NCBI RefSeq assembly: GCF_003023845.1
Contig: NZ_PYFT01000001.1
Coordinates: 1,302,001 to 1,366,000, forward strand
Length of the DNA: 64,000 nucleotides
Reading direction: 5' to 3'
Origin: Adhaeribacter arboris
GTDB taxonomy: Bacteria > Bacteroidota > Bacteroidia > Cytophagales > Hymenobacteraceae
The position numbers and the translations under genes are program-made. Positions 10,673 through 19,820 of the stretch are shown piece after piece (within the stretch, counting starts at the first letter, position 1; each line of letters opens with the position of its first letter). The notes under the pieces are model-generated. The model was not told the DNA's origin. It was given only the letters and a program-made list of their open reading frames with translations, and searched no databases.

Positions 10673-11146
10673 ATGAATGTGAATCAAGATGACAATCTAA
10701 CTAGGGCAATTAACGACCTGGTAGAAACCTGTAAAGACGGCATGAAAGGCTACGAAACTGCCGCCGAAAATGTAAGCGATCCGCAACTAAAAACCGAGTT
10801 AAGCCACTTAGCCCAACAACGCGCGCAGTTTGTCAGCGAACTGGAAAGTCAGGCGCAGCAATACGGCATTAGCGCTCAAAACGAAACAACCATTGAAAGC
10901 GTGGCCATGGAAGCAGCGGGAGCCGTGCACCGGGGTTGGATTAATTTAAAATCTGTCATTGTCGGGAACAGCAATGATGCTATCCTGAGTGAATGCGAAA
11001 ACGGCGATGCAGCGGCCCTGAAAACGTACGAAACGGCTTTAAATGCGCAAGGCTTACCGGCGGAAATCCGGGATATTGTAGAAAAGCAACACAGCGAAAT
11101 TCTGGAGGCAAAAAACCGCCTAACTACCATGAAACGTTCGCTTTAA
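10673..11146 (+). CDS. PA2169 family four-helix-bundle protein (DUF2383)
   Basis: A 157-residue, almost entirely helical soluble protein. It starts NLTRAINDLVETCKDGMKGY and has a central EAAGAVHRGWINLKSVIVG and a late DAILSECENGDAAALKTYE, the pattern of the DUF2383/PA2169 ferritin-like four-helix family. The glutamates and histidine at helix positions (ETCKDGMKGYETAAE, HRGW, ECENGD) are those expected in this fold, but metal binding is not established for the family. It often appears in stress-induced gene sets; no regulation is visible here. The gene ends in its own terminator at 11175-11199, so it is probably transcribed alone. Confidence 0.85.
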   Translation: MNVNQDDNLTRAINDLVETCKDGMKGYETAAENVSDPQLKTELSHLAQQRAQFVSELESQAQQYGISAQNETTIESVAMEAAGAVHRGWINLKSVIVGNSNDAILSECENGDAAALKTYETALNAQGLPAEIRDIVEKQHSEILEAKNRLTTMKRSL

Positions 11147-11174
11147 CTTAAAACTTAAAACTTTAATTGGTAAG

Positions 11175-11199
11175 AGCAGCTGTGGTAGCTGCTTTTTTT
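11175..11199 (+). terminator. Rho-independent terminator after PA2169-type gene
   Basis: AGCAGCT (11175-11181) pairs with AGCTGCT (11187-11193) around a GTGGT loop, followed directly by a T-run to 11199. It lies 28 bases after the stop codon. Confidence 0.88.
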
Positions 11200-11398
11200 A
11201 TGGGTAATCCATCTTCCTTCCTGCTTTAAATTAAATCTTTCTGTTTTAGTATTTACTATTAATTTTAGTAATTTTAAACAAATCTTAGCATGAAAGACTT
11301 AGGTTACACTAAGAGTATCTACCAAATATTTGAAACTCTGCCCCTGTTAGCCGTTGTTATACCCCTATACGATTTTACTTAAACTAAATTTAGCTGCA

Positions 11399-12802
11399 TT
11401 GTACGCTATAATAGATATCGAAACAACCGGAGGACAACCTACCCAGGACCGGATTACAGAGATTGCCATTTTTATTCACGATGGTAACCAGGTGGTAGAT
11501 CAATATAATACCCTGATTAATCCGGAACGCCCTATCCCCTTTTTCATTACTCAACTTACTGGTATAACCGATGATATGGTTCGGGAAGCGCCGAAGTTTC
11601 ACGAAATAGCAAAAGATATTGTGCAGCTTACCGAAGGTAAAATCTTTGTGGCGCATAATGTGCGTTTTGATTATTCCTTCCTTAAAAAAGAATTTTCCGA
11701 CTTAGGTTTTAATTATCAGCGCAAGACCCTTTGTACCGTGCGCTTAAGCCGCTCGCTTATTCCGGGTTTGCCTTCTTACAGTTTAGGCAAGCTGTGTAAA
11801 AGCGTAGACATTGATTTACAAATGCGGCACCGTGCCATTGGCGATGCAGAAGCTACGGCTAAATTGTTCGATAAACTAATTAAATTAAACCAACCGGCCA
11901 TCATTAACTCGGAGGATGCTTTACTGCCCAGTAACAAAAAGTTTTTCTCGAACGAGGCCCGCACTTCGTTGCTGCCGCCGGCTATTTCCAAGTCACAGAT
12001 TGATGCTTTACCGGATGCTCCGGGAGTGTATTATTTTTACGATGAAACCGGAGAAATAATTTACGTTGGCAAAAGCATTAATATCCGGAAACGAGTTATT
12101 CAGCATTTTAACATTGACGTTAAAAGTAAAAAATCCATAGAATTTAAAAACCGGATTGCCGATATTTCTTATGAGTTAATGGGCAATGAGCTGGTGGCGC
12201 TGCTTTTTGAATCCGACGAGATTAAACGTTTGAAACCCCATTATAATCGCCAGCAGCGGCGCAGCGTTTTTAACTCGGGGATATATGCCTATTACGACCA
12301 GAATGGTTACAAGCGTTTAACGTACCAAAAGGTATCATCTACTAATCCACCCTTAATTGCTTTATCCAATCATTTTAAATCCAAAGATTTTTTGTTTCAT
12401 AAAGTTGCTAAGTTTAATCTGTGTCAGAAACTCTGCGATTTGTATAAAACCAACGGCGCCTGTTTTGATTACCAGGTGCACCAATGCAAAGGAGCCTGCA
12501 TTAACCAGGAACCACCCGAAGAATATAACGCCCGGGTGGAGGAAGCGATTGAATCGTTTACTTTTGAAAATGATGCTTTTGTGATTATCGGGAAGGGACG
12601 GGTAGCCGGTGAGCGTTCCATTGTTTGCATTGAAAACGGTCGTTACATGGGCTTTGGCTTCGTGGATGAAACTTTTAGCGCTTCTCATCTAGAGGATTTT
12701 AAAAGCGCCATTAAACCGTACAACGACAATAAAGATATTCAGCAAATAATTCGTGGTTATCTGCGCACCAAACACCGCGATAAGGTTATTATTTTTGAGT
12801 AA
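11399..12802 (+). CDS. DnaQ-like 3'-5' exonuclease fused to GIY-YIG (UvrC-type) nuclease
   Basis: The protein joins two nuclease domains. Residues 1-170 are a DEDD exonuclease like the polymerase III epsilon subunit: the first motif is LYAIIDIETTGG, then FVAHNVRFDYSFLKKEF and the late HRAIGDAEATAKL. From about residue 200 a GIY-YIG domain follows, with PGVYYFYDETGEIIYVGKS, as at the N-terminus of UvrC. The long C-terminal region has a cysteine-rich CQKLCDLYKTNGACFDYQVH stretch. This fusion is known in Bacteroidota and Actinobacteria and is thought to act in DNA repair. The longest frame opens with an ATG at 11354, but the conserved domain begins at a TTG at 11399 and the 15 extra residues are not family-like, so I place the start at TTG. 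Its 3' end abuts a long inverted repeat shared with the convergent topoisomerase gene. Confidence 0.85.
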   Translation: MYAIIDIETTGGQPTQDRITEIAIFIHDGNQVVDQYNTLINPERPIPFFITQLTGITDDMVREAPKFHEIAKDIVQLTEGKIFVAHNVRFDYSFLKKEFSDLGFNYQRKTLCTVRLSRSLIPGLPSYSLGKLCKSVDIDLQMRHRAIGDAEATAKLFDKLIKLNQPAIINSEDALLPSNKKFFSNEARTSLLPPAISKSQIDALPDAPGVYYFYDETGEIIYVGKSINIRKRVIQHFNIDVKSKKSIEFKNRIADISYELMGNELVALLFESDEIKRLKPHYNRQQRRSVFNSGIYAYYDQNGYKRLTYQKVSSTNPPLIALSNHFKSKDFLFHKVAKFNLCQKLCDLYKTNGACFDYQVHQCKGACINQEPPEEYNARVEEAIESFTFENDAFVIIGKGRVAGERSIVCIENGRYMGFGFVDETFSASHLEDFKSAIKPYNDNKDIQQIIRGYLRTKHRDKVIIFE

Positions 12803-12993
12803 ATGGTTGAAGTGTTGCTTTAGTGTTGGATTGATGAATTGTTAAAGTGTTAGATTGTTTGTCGTTATAGTGCTTACTTGTTAATTCAATCTTAAAAGTA
12901 AACTTTATTGCTTTCTTCATCTACCTATTTAACACTAAAGCAACCCAACAATTTATCAATTCATCAATATAACCATTCAACACTTCAACCATT
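12802..12993. repeat. Long intergenic hairpin, locus A (convergent genes)
   Basis: AATGGTTGAAGTGTTG at 12802-12817 and its exact complement at 12978-12993 are perfect 16-base arms. Between them further shared words recur on both sides (ATTGATGAATTG and TTGCTTTAGTGTT), in a different order. The left arm starts at the last base of the exonuclease stop codon. The right arm includes the stop codon of the convergent topoisomerase IB gene. No U-tract follows. It belongs to the same group as loci B to E in this window. Confidence 0.75.
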
Positions 12994-14055
12994 AGGTAAG
13001 GCGCTTTTCAGCATTTGAATAACCATTTTTTCCGTCGAAGAAAGATACGGTTCGTTGGGTTGGTCGGCGTCGTGTTTTTTAAGATAATCTAATAATTGGT
13101 CGCTTTTAAATATTTCTAAAACCTGGGGATGCACGTAATATTTACTGCAAACGGCGGGCGTATTACCCAAGCCTTTGGCTACGGTTTTAAAAGCATTTTT
13201 TACCGATTTTTCCTTTTCCAGTTCCGGATTTTCGTCGAGTAATTTTTCTAGGCATTCTACCATTAAAACGGTCCCGCCCCAAGTCCGGAAATCTTTTGCC
13301 GTAAAATCGGCGCCGCTAATTTCCTGAATGTATTGGTTTACTTGGCCCGATTCTAAAGTTTGCCGCGTACCATCTTCGTCGTAATACTGGAAAAGATCAT
13401 AGCCCGGAATATCTTTACATTTTTTTACTAATTTGGCTAAACGCCGGTCTTTAATATCAATTTCGTGACTTACACCTTTTTTACCCACAAACTGAAATTT
13501 TACCTGGTCGCCCTCAATGGCCACGTGTTTATCGCGAAGCGTAGTCAAGCCGTATGATTTATTTGCTTCGGCGTATTGGCGGTTACCAATCCGGATTAAA
13601 GACTGATCTAATAAATTTAAAACAATAGCCGTTACCTTGCGTTGGTTTAAGGCTTTAATTTGAATATCCTGTTCTATTTGCTGGCGAATAAGGGGCAACG
13701 TTTCACCAAAGGCAATCATGCGGCTAAATTTTGTAAGGCTCCGCGTATTGCGCCAATCCGGGTGATAGATATATTGTTTGCGCCCTTTTGTGTCGCGGCC
13801 CGTTGCCTGAATATGTCCGTTAGGCGAAGGGCAAATCCATACATTTTCCCAGGCGGGCGGAATGATTAATTTTTTTAAACGGTCCAGAATTTTAGGGTAA
13901 GTAATTTTCTCGCCTTTTTTATCAATAAACGTAAAACCCTGGCCACTTCTCTGGCGACTAAATCCTTTGCCGGTATCCGGAATATATCTTAACCCTGCTT
14001 CAACGGCTGATTGTTCCGGATCGGCGTATAGAACATGTACGTCTTTTTCTTCCAT
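12985..14055 (-). CDS. Type IB DNA topoisomerase (poxvirus/eukaryote-like)
   Basis: A 356-residue single-subunit topoisomerase that nicks one DNA strand through a 3'-phosphotyrosine to relax supercoils. The N-terminal DNA-binding part has GFTFIDKKGEKITYPKI and IIPPAWENVWICPSPNGHIQ. The catalytic core contains NQRKVTAIVLNLLDQSLIRIGN, GLTTLRDKHV and FTAKDFRTWGGTV. The active-site tyrosine is one of Tyr306/307 in CSKYYVHPQ. The length matches bacterial TopIB. It is transcribed towards the exonuclease gene, and the two genes share the long hairpin at their 3' ends. It is non-essential in most bacteria that carry it; a role in relaxing DNA under stress is inferred only from the family. Confidence 0.92.
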   Translation of the reverse strand: MEEKDVHVLYADPEQSAVEAGLRYIPDTGKGFSRQRSGQGFTFIDKKGEKITYPKILDRLKKLIIPPAWENVWICPSPNGHIQATGRDTKGRKQYIYHPDWRNTRSLTKFSRMIAFGETLPLIRQQIEQDIQIKALNQRKVTAIVLNLLDQSLIRIGNRQYAEANKSYGLTTLRDKHVAIEGDQVKFQFVGKKGVSHEIDIKDRRLAKLVKKCKDIPGYDLFQYYDEDGTRQTLESGQVNQYIQEISGADFTAKDFRTWGGTVLMVECLEKLLDENPELEKEKSVKNAFKTVAKGLGNTPAVCSKYYVHPQVLEIFKSDQLLDYLKKHDADQPNEPYLSSTEKMVIQMLKSALPNG

Positions 14056-14216
14056 TAACTTTAGAGTAACTCGTTTACTTTACCTCAATTGGCTCATAAA
14101 AGTTGTAGGTAACATTTAAAACTTTATAAAAGTAAAGGAATGCAGCATAATGCGCGGCTTACGTAACTGTTTTGCTGTTAAAGCTTATTCATTCCATTCA
14201 ATCAAATTATATAAGT

Positions 14217-14627
14217 ATGACATACAAGGGAGCTTCGTTGTTAGTTCTTTTCTGGGGTATTATAAATCTCATCGGTGCAGGTATGGCGTATTATTTTATG
14301 GGTTCCTTCGCCCAGGCCATTGCCATACAGGGTTTGTTAAGCGGAATTTTGGGGTTTAGCATCGGGCATTTTCTGAACCGGGGAAGAAAACAGGCGTTTA
14401 TTTTAGCTTTAGCCTCCTGCTTAATCTGCGTATTCCTTTTAGGTCAGTTAACTACCAATGCCTTTAATCAAGAACCAAATTTATTTTTCAGCGATGCTCT
14501 GGCAACCCAGCCCCAGGATATTTCTTTACTTGTTACTTCGGCAATGTTAACCTTTACCGTTTTGGTGCTTTTGCTTTTATTAATTTTTGCCCGGTCTATT
14601 TATGTCAGTTTCCGGAATGAAGTTTGA
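14217..14627 (+). CDS. Small four-segment membrane protein, unknown
   Basis: I do not recognise the family. From the ATG at 14217 (MTYKGASLLVLFWGIINL) the product has 136 residues and about four membrane helices: SLLVLFWGIINLIGAGMAYY, a glycine-rich AIQGLLSGILGFSIGHFL, AFILALASCLICVFLLGQL and LLVTSAMLTFTVLVLLLLLI. The frame extends upstream to 14172, but those 15 residues are polar and unlike a membrane protein start, so the inner ATG is preferred. The gene is divergent from topoisomerase IB and is followed by the M48 lipoprotein gene. Confidence 0.65.
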   Translation: MTYKGASLLVLFWGIINLIGAGMAYYFMGSFAQAIAIQGLLSGILGFSIGHFLNRGRKQAFILALASCLICVFLLGQLTTNAFNQEPNLFFSDALATQPQDISLLVTSAMLTFTVLVLLLLLIFARSIYVSFRNEV

Positions 14628-14845
14628 ATTTTATTTTTTTTATCCTGCATATTAGCACAAGCCCGGTACGTATCCAAGATAAACGCCTCAACTCAAATTT
14701 GATAGCTTTATTTCTATATTCAAAAAGGAATAAGATAGCTTAGAATTTGTGTTTTGCTGCTCTATTTAGCTGGATAAAATGGCACAATTTTTCCATTATA
14801 CTTTCTCACAATTGCCATTGTTTAAAATTCCAATTACTACTTTTT

Positions 14846-15667
14846 ATGTCCAGAATTTTTCAGAAAATCACCTTTTTAGGCTGTCTTTTTGCTACCATAA
14901 GTTTAGGCGGCTGTACCCAAGATAAAAACGGCGACCGTTTAATTTTCTCCATTGAAGATGATATTAAATTGGGTGCCCAAGTCTCGCACGAAGTAGATTC
15001 TACTTACCTGGCCAAAGGACAATTACTTGACCCAACTAACCCTAAAAATAAAGTTGCCTACGACCATTTAAACCGCATTGTAAACAAAATTTTAAATTCC
15101 GGCAGAGTAAGCTACCGCACTGAATTTACCTGGGATACTAAAATTATTAAGGATGATAACGTACTAAATGCTTTTGCTACTCCCGGCGGACACATTTACG
15201 TTTATTCCGGTTTAATTAAATACCTGGATAACGAAGATCAGTTTGCCGGCGTATTGGGCCACGAAATTGCGCACGCCGATCAACGCCACTCAACCAAACA
15301 ACTACAACGGCAATACGGGTTAACCTTATTACTTTCGGTGGCGCTCGGCGATAATCCGGGTACATTAACCCAGATAGCTACCAGTTTAACGACGCTTAAA
15401 TTTGACCGGGACGCGGAAAGAGAAGCCGATGATTACTCGGTGGTCTATTTGAGTGGTACCAATTACTATGCTTGCAACGGCGCGGCCGGCTTTTTTGAAA
15501 AAATAATAAAAGAAAACCAACAAGGCCGCACCCCCGAATTCCTTAGTACTCACCCTGACCCTGGTAACCGGGTAGAAGCCATTAACAAAAAAGCTACCTC
15601 CGAAGGTTGCCGGACCCAGTTTTCCGGAGCAACTACCTACCAGGACTTTAAAAACAGCTTAAATTAA
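14846..15667 (+). CDS. M48 family metalloprotease, lipoprotein
   Basis: A 273-residue zinc protease of the M48/Ste24-HtpX type, tethered to a membrane by a lipid. The start at ATG 14846 gives a lipoprotein signal, FLGCLFATISLGGC, with Cys23 as the lipidation site; the longer frame from 14747 would bury this signal. The catalytic motif is HEIAH at 139-143 inside GVLGHEIAHADQRHS, and the third zinc ligand lies in RDAEREADDYSVVY. The family motif NAFATPGGHIYVYSGL is present. Such lipoproteins (BepA/LoiP-like) are thought to degrade misassembled outer-membrane proteins. A second M48 gene lies at 20933-21745. A terminator follows immediately. Confidence 0.9.
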   Translation: MSRIFQKITFLGCLFATISLGGCTQDKNGDRLIFSIEDDIKLGAQVSHEVDSTYLAKGQLLDPTNPKNKVAYDHLNRIVNKILNSGRVSYRTEFTWDTKIIKDDNVLNAFATPGGHIYVYSGLIKYLDNEDQFAGVLGHEIAHADQRHSTKQLQRQYGLTLLLSVALGDNPGTLTQIATSLTTLKFDRDAEREADDYSVVYLSGTNYYACNGAAGFFEKIIKENQQGRTPEFLSTHPDPGNRVEAINKKATSEGCRTQFSGATTYQDFKNSLN

Positions 15668-15696
15668 CGGAGATAACCCAAATACTCCGTAACCGT

Positions 15697-15733
15697 AAAT
15701 CCTAAGGAGAAATCTTCTTAGGATTTTATTTTT
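15697..15733 (+). terminator. Terminator between M48 and App1-like genes
   Basis: AAATCCTAAG (15697-15706) and CTTAGGATTT (15717-15726) form a 10-bp stem with a 10-base loop, then TATTTTT. It ends only six bases before the ATG of the next gene, so that gene would need a promoter within or upstream of this hairpin, or depends on read-through. Confidence 0.75.
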
Positions 15734-15738
15734 GGCAC

Positions 15739-16890
15739 ATGTCAGACTGGAAAAACAACTTCGTTCATTTTATTGGCCAGGTAGAAGAACAATTTGATGA
15801 TCTTACTTTTAAATTAAGAAAGAGATTAAATTACTTTCATCCGGTACAAATTGTACCCTACCGCAGTTATGGTACCCCAAATCGTTTATACATCAAAGGT
15901 AGAGTACTCGAAGACAAAGGTATTGCGCAAGCTCAGGACAAAGATACGGTGCTGAATAACCTGCTGAACATGTATAAGCGCTTCGAAAGCGACGAGGTAA
16001 TGAATGCCCGTTTAAAAATTGAATTTCAGGGCCAGGAGCACGAAATAGTTTCTGATAGAGAAGGGTATTTTGTATTAAATATGGAACCTTCTACTCCCTT
16101 GCAATTAGATAATATCTGGCACCCGATAGAAATAAAACTCTTGGATGCACCGGTCCCTTTTACGACCGATATCCACGCTATCACCGAAGTTTTAGTACCT
16201 CCCCCGGATGCCGAATATGGCATAATCAGCGATATCGACGACACTATTATCCATAGTAACGCTTACAGTGCCTTGGGCATGTCGCGGATAGTATTTTTAA
16301 ATAATGCCCGCACCCGCTTGCCTTTTGCCGGCGTCTCTGAGTTTTACAAATCACTTCAACTCGGGCGAAATGGCAAGCGCAACAATCCGTTTTTCTACGT
16401 TTCCAGCAGCCCCTGGAATATGTACGATCTGCTAAAAGATTTCCTGGATTTAAATCAAATTCCGGCGGGGCCGCTTTTACTGCGTGATTTTGGTTTGATG
16501 CAGAATAAGTTGGTAGGTTCCAGTCACATGGGCCATAAGTTTAAAGAAATCCAGAATATTTTGCTTACGTACCCGAATCTTAATTTTGTGTTGATTGGAG
16601 ACAGCGGCCAGGAAGATGCGAATATTTACCGGGAAGTGGTAAAACAATTCCCGGGGCGGATTTTAGCCATTTACATCCGCGATGTGCAGTTACCCGAACG
16701 CGAAAAAATAGCTTTAGCTGTTTCAGAAGATATGAAAGGTCACGAGGTTCCCATGCTAGTGGTTGATAATACCGTGGAGGCAGCGGAACACGCCGCCAAA
16801 ATAGGTTTAATCTTCCAGGAAGCCATTCCGGCCATCCAAACCGACAAAGAACAGGACAAAGGCCATGAACCCGGTAAAGAGTCAGTTTAG
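15739..16890 (+). CDS. App1-type phosphatidate phosphatase domain protein (DUF2183)
   Basis: A 383-residue protein whose C-terminal half is a HAD-like phosphatase of the App1 family: the nucleophile motif is DIDDT (Asp165, Asp167, Thr169) in YGIISDIDDTIIHSNAY. Later motifs are FFYVSSSPWNMYDLL and FVLIGDSGQEDANIY. The N-terminal half, with YIKGRVLEDKGI and a beta-rich segment, is the usual leader region of bacterial relatives. Yeast App1 converts phosphatidate to diacylglycerol; substrate identity for the bacterial proteins is not proven. No signal peptide is visible, so a cytoplasmic location is inferred. The stop codon lies within the left arm of the long hairpin at locus B. Confidence 0.85.
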   Translation: MSDWKNNFVHFIGQVEEQFDDLTFKLRKRLNYFHPVQIVPYRSYGTPNRLYIKGRVLEDKGIAQAQDKDTVLNNLLNMYKRFESDEVMNARLKIEFQGQEHEIVSDREGYFVLNMEPSTPLQLDNIWHPIEIKLLDAPVPFTTDIHAITEVLVPPPDAEYGIISDIDDTIIHSNAYSALGMSRIVFLNNARTRLPFAGVSEFYKSLQLGRNGKRNNPFFYVSSSPWNMYDLLKDFLDLNQIPAGPLLLRDFGLMQNKLVGSSHMGHKFKEIQNILLTYPNLNFVLIGDSGQEDANIYREVVKQFPGRILAIYIRDVQLPEREKIALAVSEDMKGHEVPMLVVDNTVEAAEHAAKIGLIFQEAIPAIQTDKEQDKGHEPGKESV

Positions 16891-17062
16891 TTGCTGGTTG
16901 TTGGTTGAAAAGTTGAAAGGTAGAAAGTTGATCCACGTTTAAAAATTTAGCCAAGGTTAAAATAAGTACCTTTTCAATAAAAGTGGCTTTTCAATAAAAA
17001 GTATCTATAAAATAACTTTTAACTTTCTAACCTTTCAACTTTCCAACCAACAACAACTAAAT
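16886..17062. repeat. Long intergenic hairpin, locus B (convergent genes)
   Basis: Bases 16886-16929 and 17021-17061 are nearly perfect inverted copies of about 40 bases, built from repeated words TTGTTGG, GTTGAAAG and AGAAAGTT; the only differences are a few bases and a short insertion. The left arm starts at the stop codon of the App1-like gene and the right arm ends just before the stop of the convergent mtgA. The loop (about 90 bases) contains two tandem copies of a TTTTCAATAAAA segment. No U-tract follows the stem on either strand. Confidence 0.8.
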
Positions 17063-17782
17063 TCAAATAGCGTCTTGCATGAGTAGCTTAACGCTGGCAG
17101 TGCCGCCCATTAGCCGCATATTCCGGGTAACAAACCGGCGTTTTTTTAAGGTATACGAACTTGGCTTTTTTACGGAATATCTAATTGGGTTAGGTAATAC
17201 CGACGCAATTAAGGCAGCCTGAGAAGCAGTTAAATTTTTGGCCGAAGTATGATAATATTTTCGGGCCGCGGCTTCAATCCCAAAAACCTGATCTCCCATT
17301 TCGGCAATGTTCACGTAAACTTCCATAATCCGGTGTTTGCTCCAAAAGACTTCAATGAGCATGGTAAAATAAGCTTCTACCAACTTCCGGATATAACTGC
17401 GGCCATGCCATAAAAAAACATTTTTAGCGACTTGCTGGCTGATGGTACTGCCGCCGGCAATACGTTTGCTTTTTAAATTTTTCTTAAACGCGCCTTTTAT
17501 CGCTTTGTAATCAAACCCATCGTGAAGCATAAATAACTGGTCTTCGGCGGCCATAATCGCCAAAGGCACATTGGGCGACACCTCTTCCAAGGCTACAAAG
17601 TCGTACCGGATGTTTGGATTTACTTTATTTTTCTGGCCGGCTTTGGCGCGTCGTTCTATCATGTGCAGAGTAGCCGGGGGCATAAACCATTTATAAACCA
17701 GTACCCACAAAATACTCAGCACGAATAAAATTAACACCAACTTTAAAGTCAGGTCGCGAATCAGTTTCAGATTAATAGCCAT
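17063..17782 (-). CDS. mtgA: Monofunctional biosynthetic peptidoglycan transglycosylase
   Basis: A 239-residue membrane-anchored GT51 glycosyltransferase that polymerises lipid II into glycan strands. The N-terminal helix LVLILFVLSILWVLVY anchors it in the inner membrane. The GT51 motifs follow in order: AIMAAEDQLFMLHDGFDYKA (catalytic Glu in AAEDQ), GGSTISQQVAKNVFLW, RKLVEAYFTMLIEVFWSKHR with IMEVYVNIAEMGDQVFGIE, and AALIASVLPNP. No transpeptidase domain is present, hence monofunctional. The frame could start at a TTG at 17797, but ATG 17782 gives the usual short N-terminus. It runs towards the App1-like gene. Confidence 0.93.
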   Translation of the reverse strand: MAINLKLIRDLTLKLVLILFVLSILWVLVYKWFMPPATLHMIERRAKAGQKNKVNPNIRYDFVALEEVSPNVPLAIMAAEDQLFMLHDGFDYKAIKGAFKKNLKSKRIAGGSTISQQVAKNVFLWHGRSYIRKLVEAYFTMLIEVFWSKHRIMEVYVNIAEMGDQVFGIEAAARKYYHTSAKNLTASQAALIASVLPNPIRYSVKKPSSYTLKKRRFVTRNMRLMGGTASVKLLMQDAI

Positions 17783-17920
17783 TGCCCAAAAATACAAAGG
17801 TTCTCCGCTCCGAAATAATTAAATTTACCTTCTTTTTACTTCCTTTTTCGGGTTGTTCCTCTAACTTTCCGGGGCAGAGTTGGTTAAAACTGTAACAGGT
17901 TTTACGGCTTCCTTATTATT

Positions 17921-18556
17921 ATGGCAAATTTTATTCCTTTGTTTCCTTTAAATATTGTCGTCTACCCGGGCGAGAAAATCAATCTGCATATTTTTGAACC
18001 TCGCTACAAACAATTAATTCAAGATTGCTTTGCAACTAGTAAACCATTTGGTATTCCGGCTTTTCTCAAAAAAGGAGTCAGCGAAATTGGCACCGAAGTT
18101 CATATCAACAGCATCGACAAAACCTACGCTAGCGGCGAAATGGACATTAAATGCAAAGGCGGCAACTTGTTCCGGATAATTAATTTTTACCGCCAGTTGC
18201 CTTCTAAACTATACGCGGGCGGCGAAATAGAAATTTTAACTGATTTGGATGATGAAGATCCCATTTTAAAGGTGCAAATTCAAGAGAAGATTCAACACTT
18301 ATACGAAATTTTGGGGCTGGCTACCTTGTACATTAATTTGCCGGAAAATTTTAAAATTTACGACATTGCCCACCAATTAGGATTAACCTTGGAGCAGGAA
18401 TACGTATTACTCCAGTTCCGGCGCGAAAGCGAACGACAGGAAATGGTTTTAGCGCATTTAATCGCTATTTTACCAGTTGTAGAACAAACGGAACGTTTAA
18501 AAGAACGGGTAAAGCTTAACGGTCATTTTAAAAACCTTATTCCGCCCAACTTTTAA
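17921..18556 (+). CDS. LON peptidase substrate-binding domain protein
   Basis: A 211-residue protein made only of the Lon N-terminal domain, without ATPase or protease. It opens FIPLFPLNIVVYPGEKINLH and FEPRYKQLI, the hallmark of the family, and continues with the beta-rich PUA-like fold and a C-terminal helical bundle (LEQEYVLLQFRRESERQEMV). Stand-alone LON-N proteins are of uncertain function and may bind proteins. It is followed after 64 bp by a metallophosphoesterase on the same strand, so the two may share a transcript. Confidence 0.88.
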   Translation: MANFIPLFPLNIVVYPGEKINLHIFEPRYKQLIQDCFATSKPFGIPAFLKKGVSEIGTEVHINSIDKTYASGEMDIKCKGGNLFRIINFYRQLPSKLYAGGEIEILTDLDDEDPILKVQIQEKIQHLYEILGLATLYINLPENFKIYDIAHQLGLTLEQEYVLLQFRRESERQEMVLAHLIAILPVVEQTERLKERVKLNGHFKNLIPPNF

Positions 18557-18620
18557 CAAATTTACAAGTACATCCATAATTAAATTTGTTAAACGGAGTA
18601 ATCATTGAAAGCAGTGGAAT

Positions 18621-19820
18621 ATGCATCTACCAGAATATTTTTTACCGGCTTTATTTATTCTGGTAGTTATTATCGGGTTTTACGCGTGGTACCGCGAACG
18701 GCGGCAGCGCTATAAGCCTTATATTAAACAAAAAACCACTATATTTTCTACCGAATCGTATCCGAATCAGAAGCCGCAACAGGCTATTTGCCTGATTGGC
18801 GATACGGGTAATATCACCGACTCCAATAACGACCCCATCGTTAAGCTGCTTCGAACCTGGTTAAAGGAAAACCCGTTAAATGGTACCCTCATTTTTCTGG
18901 GTGATAATATATATCCGGTTGGATTACCGCCCATCGGGCATAAAACCCGTAACATCGCGGAAAAGCGCCTGAAAGTGCAATTAGATTTGGTGCGGGAATA
19001 TCCGGGTCAGGTATTTTTTATCAGCGGTAACCACGATTGGAACAAAGGCCGGGCAAATGGCTTGGAGTACGTTTTACGCCAAGAAGAATACATTACTAAA
19101 TACTTAAACCGGCCTCATTGTTATTTACCTTCTGGCGGTTGTCCTGGCCCGATTGTGCGGCATTTATCCGATGATATTATGCTGATTTTTATTAATACGC
19201 AATGGTGGGTGCAGAAGGGAGTCCGGCCTTTGGGTAAATCCTTTAATTGCAGCACACATTCCGAAGCGGATTTTTTTCAACAATTAGAGGATCTCTTAGT
19301 TCTTTACCCGCATAAACAAAAAATTATTGCCGCTCATCATCCATTGTACAGCAATGCCTTACACGGCGGTAAATTTACTTTAAAACAACACGTATTTCCG
19401 TTAACGGCCGCTCACAAAAAATTTTATGTTCCATTACCGGTAGCGGGCTCTATTTACCCGGTGTACCGCAAACTCTACGGACCGGAAGAAGATATGTCGA
19501 ACCCGCGCTACCGGCGCTTACGCCGGAAACTTTTACATTTGTTTCAAAAGCATAAAAACATTATTTACGCGGCCGGGCACGATCATAACTTGCAATATTT
19601 CGCGCTTAAAAACAATCATTACCTGGTAAGCGGATCCGGATCCAAAACGGCTTTTGTGCAGAGCGGCGGCCGGGCTACTTTTGTGCACGAACATAAAGGA
19701 TTTTTTGTAGTAGATTATTTCGATGCGAATACTATCTGGTTGAGCGCTCTGGAACCACCCCAACCAGGTACCACCGATAAGTACAAAATAGCTTTCCGCA
19801 GAAAAATAAATATTATTTAG
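18621..19820 (+). CDS. Membrane-anchored calcineurin-like metallophosphoesterase
   Basis: A 399-residue protein with an N-terminal membrane helix (LPALFILVVIIGFYAWY) followed by positive residues, then a metallophosphoesterase domain. The metal-binding motifs are in order: CLIGDTGN (Asp-X-Gly), FLGDNIYP (Gly-Asp-Asn), SGNHDWNKG (Gly-Asn-His-Asp), AAHHPLYSN and AGHDHNLQYF. All ligands are present, so a two-metal phosphoesterase is expected; the substrate is unknown. The stop codon overlaps the 3' end of the convergent lipid-kinase gene by four bases. Confidence 0.87.
   Translation: MHLPEYFLPALFILVVIIGFYAWYRERRQRYKPYIKQKTTIFSTESYPNQKPQQAICLIGDTGNITDSNNDPIVKLLRTWLKENPLNGTLIFLGDNIYPVGLPPIGHKTRNIAEKRLKVQLDLVREYPGQVFFISGNHDWNKGRANGLEYVLRQEEYITKYLNRPHCYLPSGGCPGPIVRHLSDDIMLIFINTQWWVQKGVRPLGKSFNCSTHSEADFFQQLEDLLVLYPHKQKIIAAHHPLYSNALHGGKFTLKQHVFPLTAAHKKFYVPLPVAGSIYPVYRKLYGPEEDMSNPRYRRLRRKLLHLFQKHKNIIYAAGHDHNLQYFALKNNHYLVSGSGSKTAFVQSGGRATFVHEHKGFFVVDYFDANTIWLSALEPPQPGTTDKYKIAFRRKINII

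Noticed and set aside
12362-12688. 108-codon minus-strand frame inside the exonuclease/GIY-YIG gene
   Set aside because: Overlaps the conserved gene completely and has no domain.
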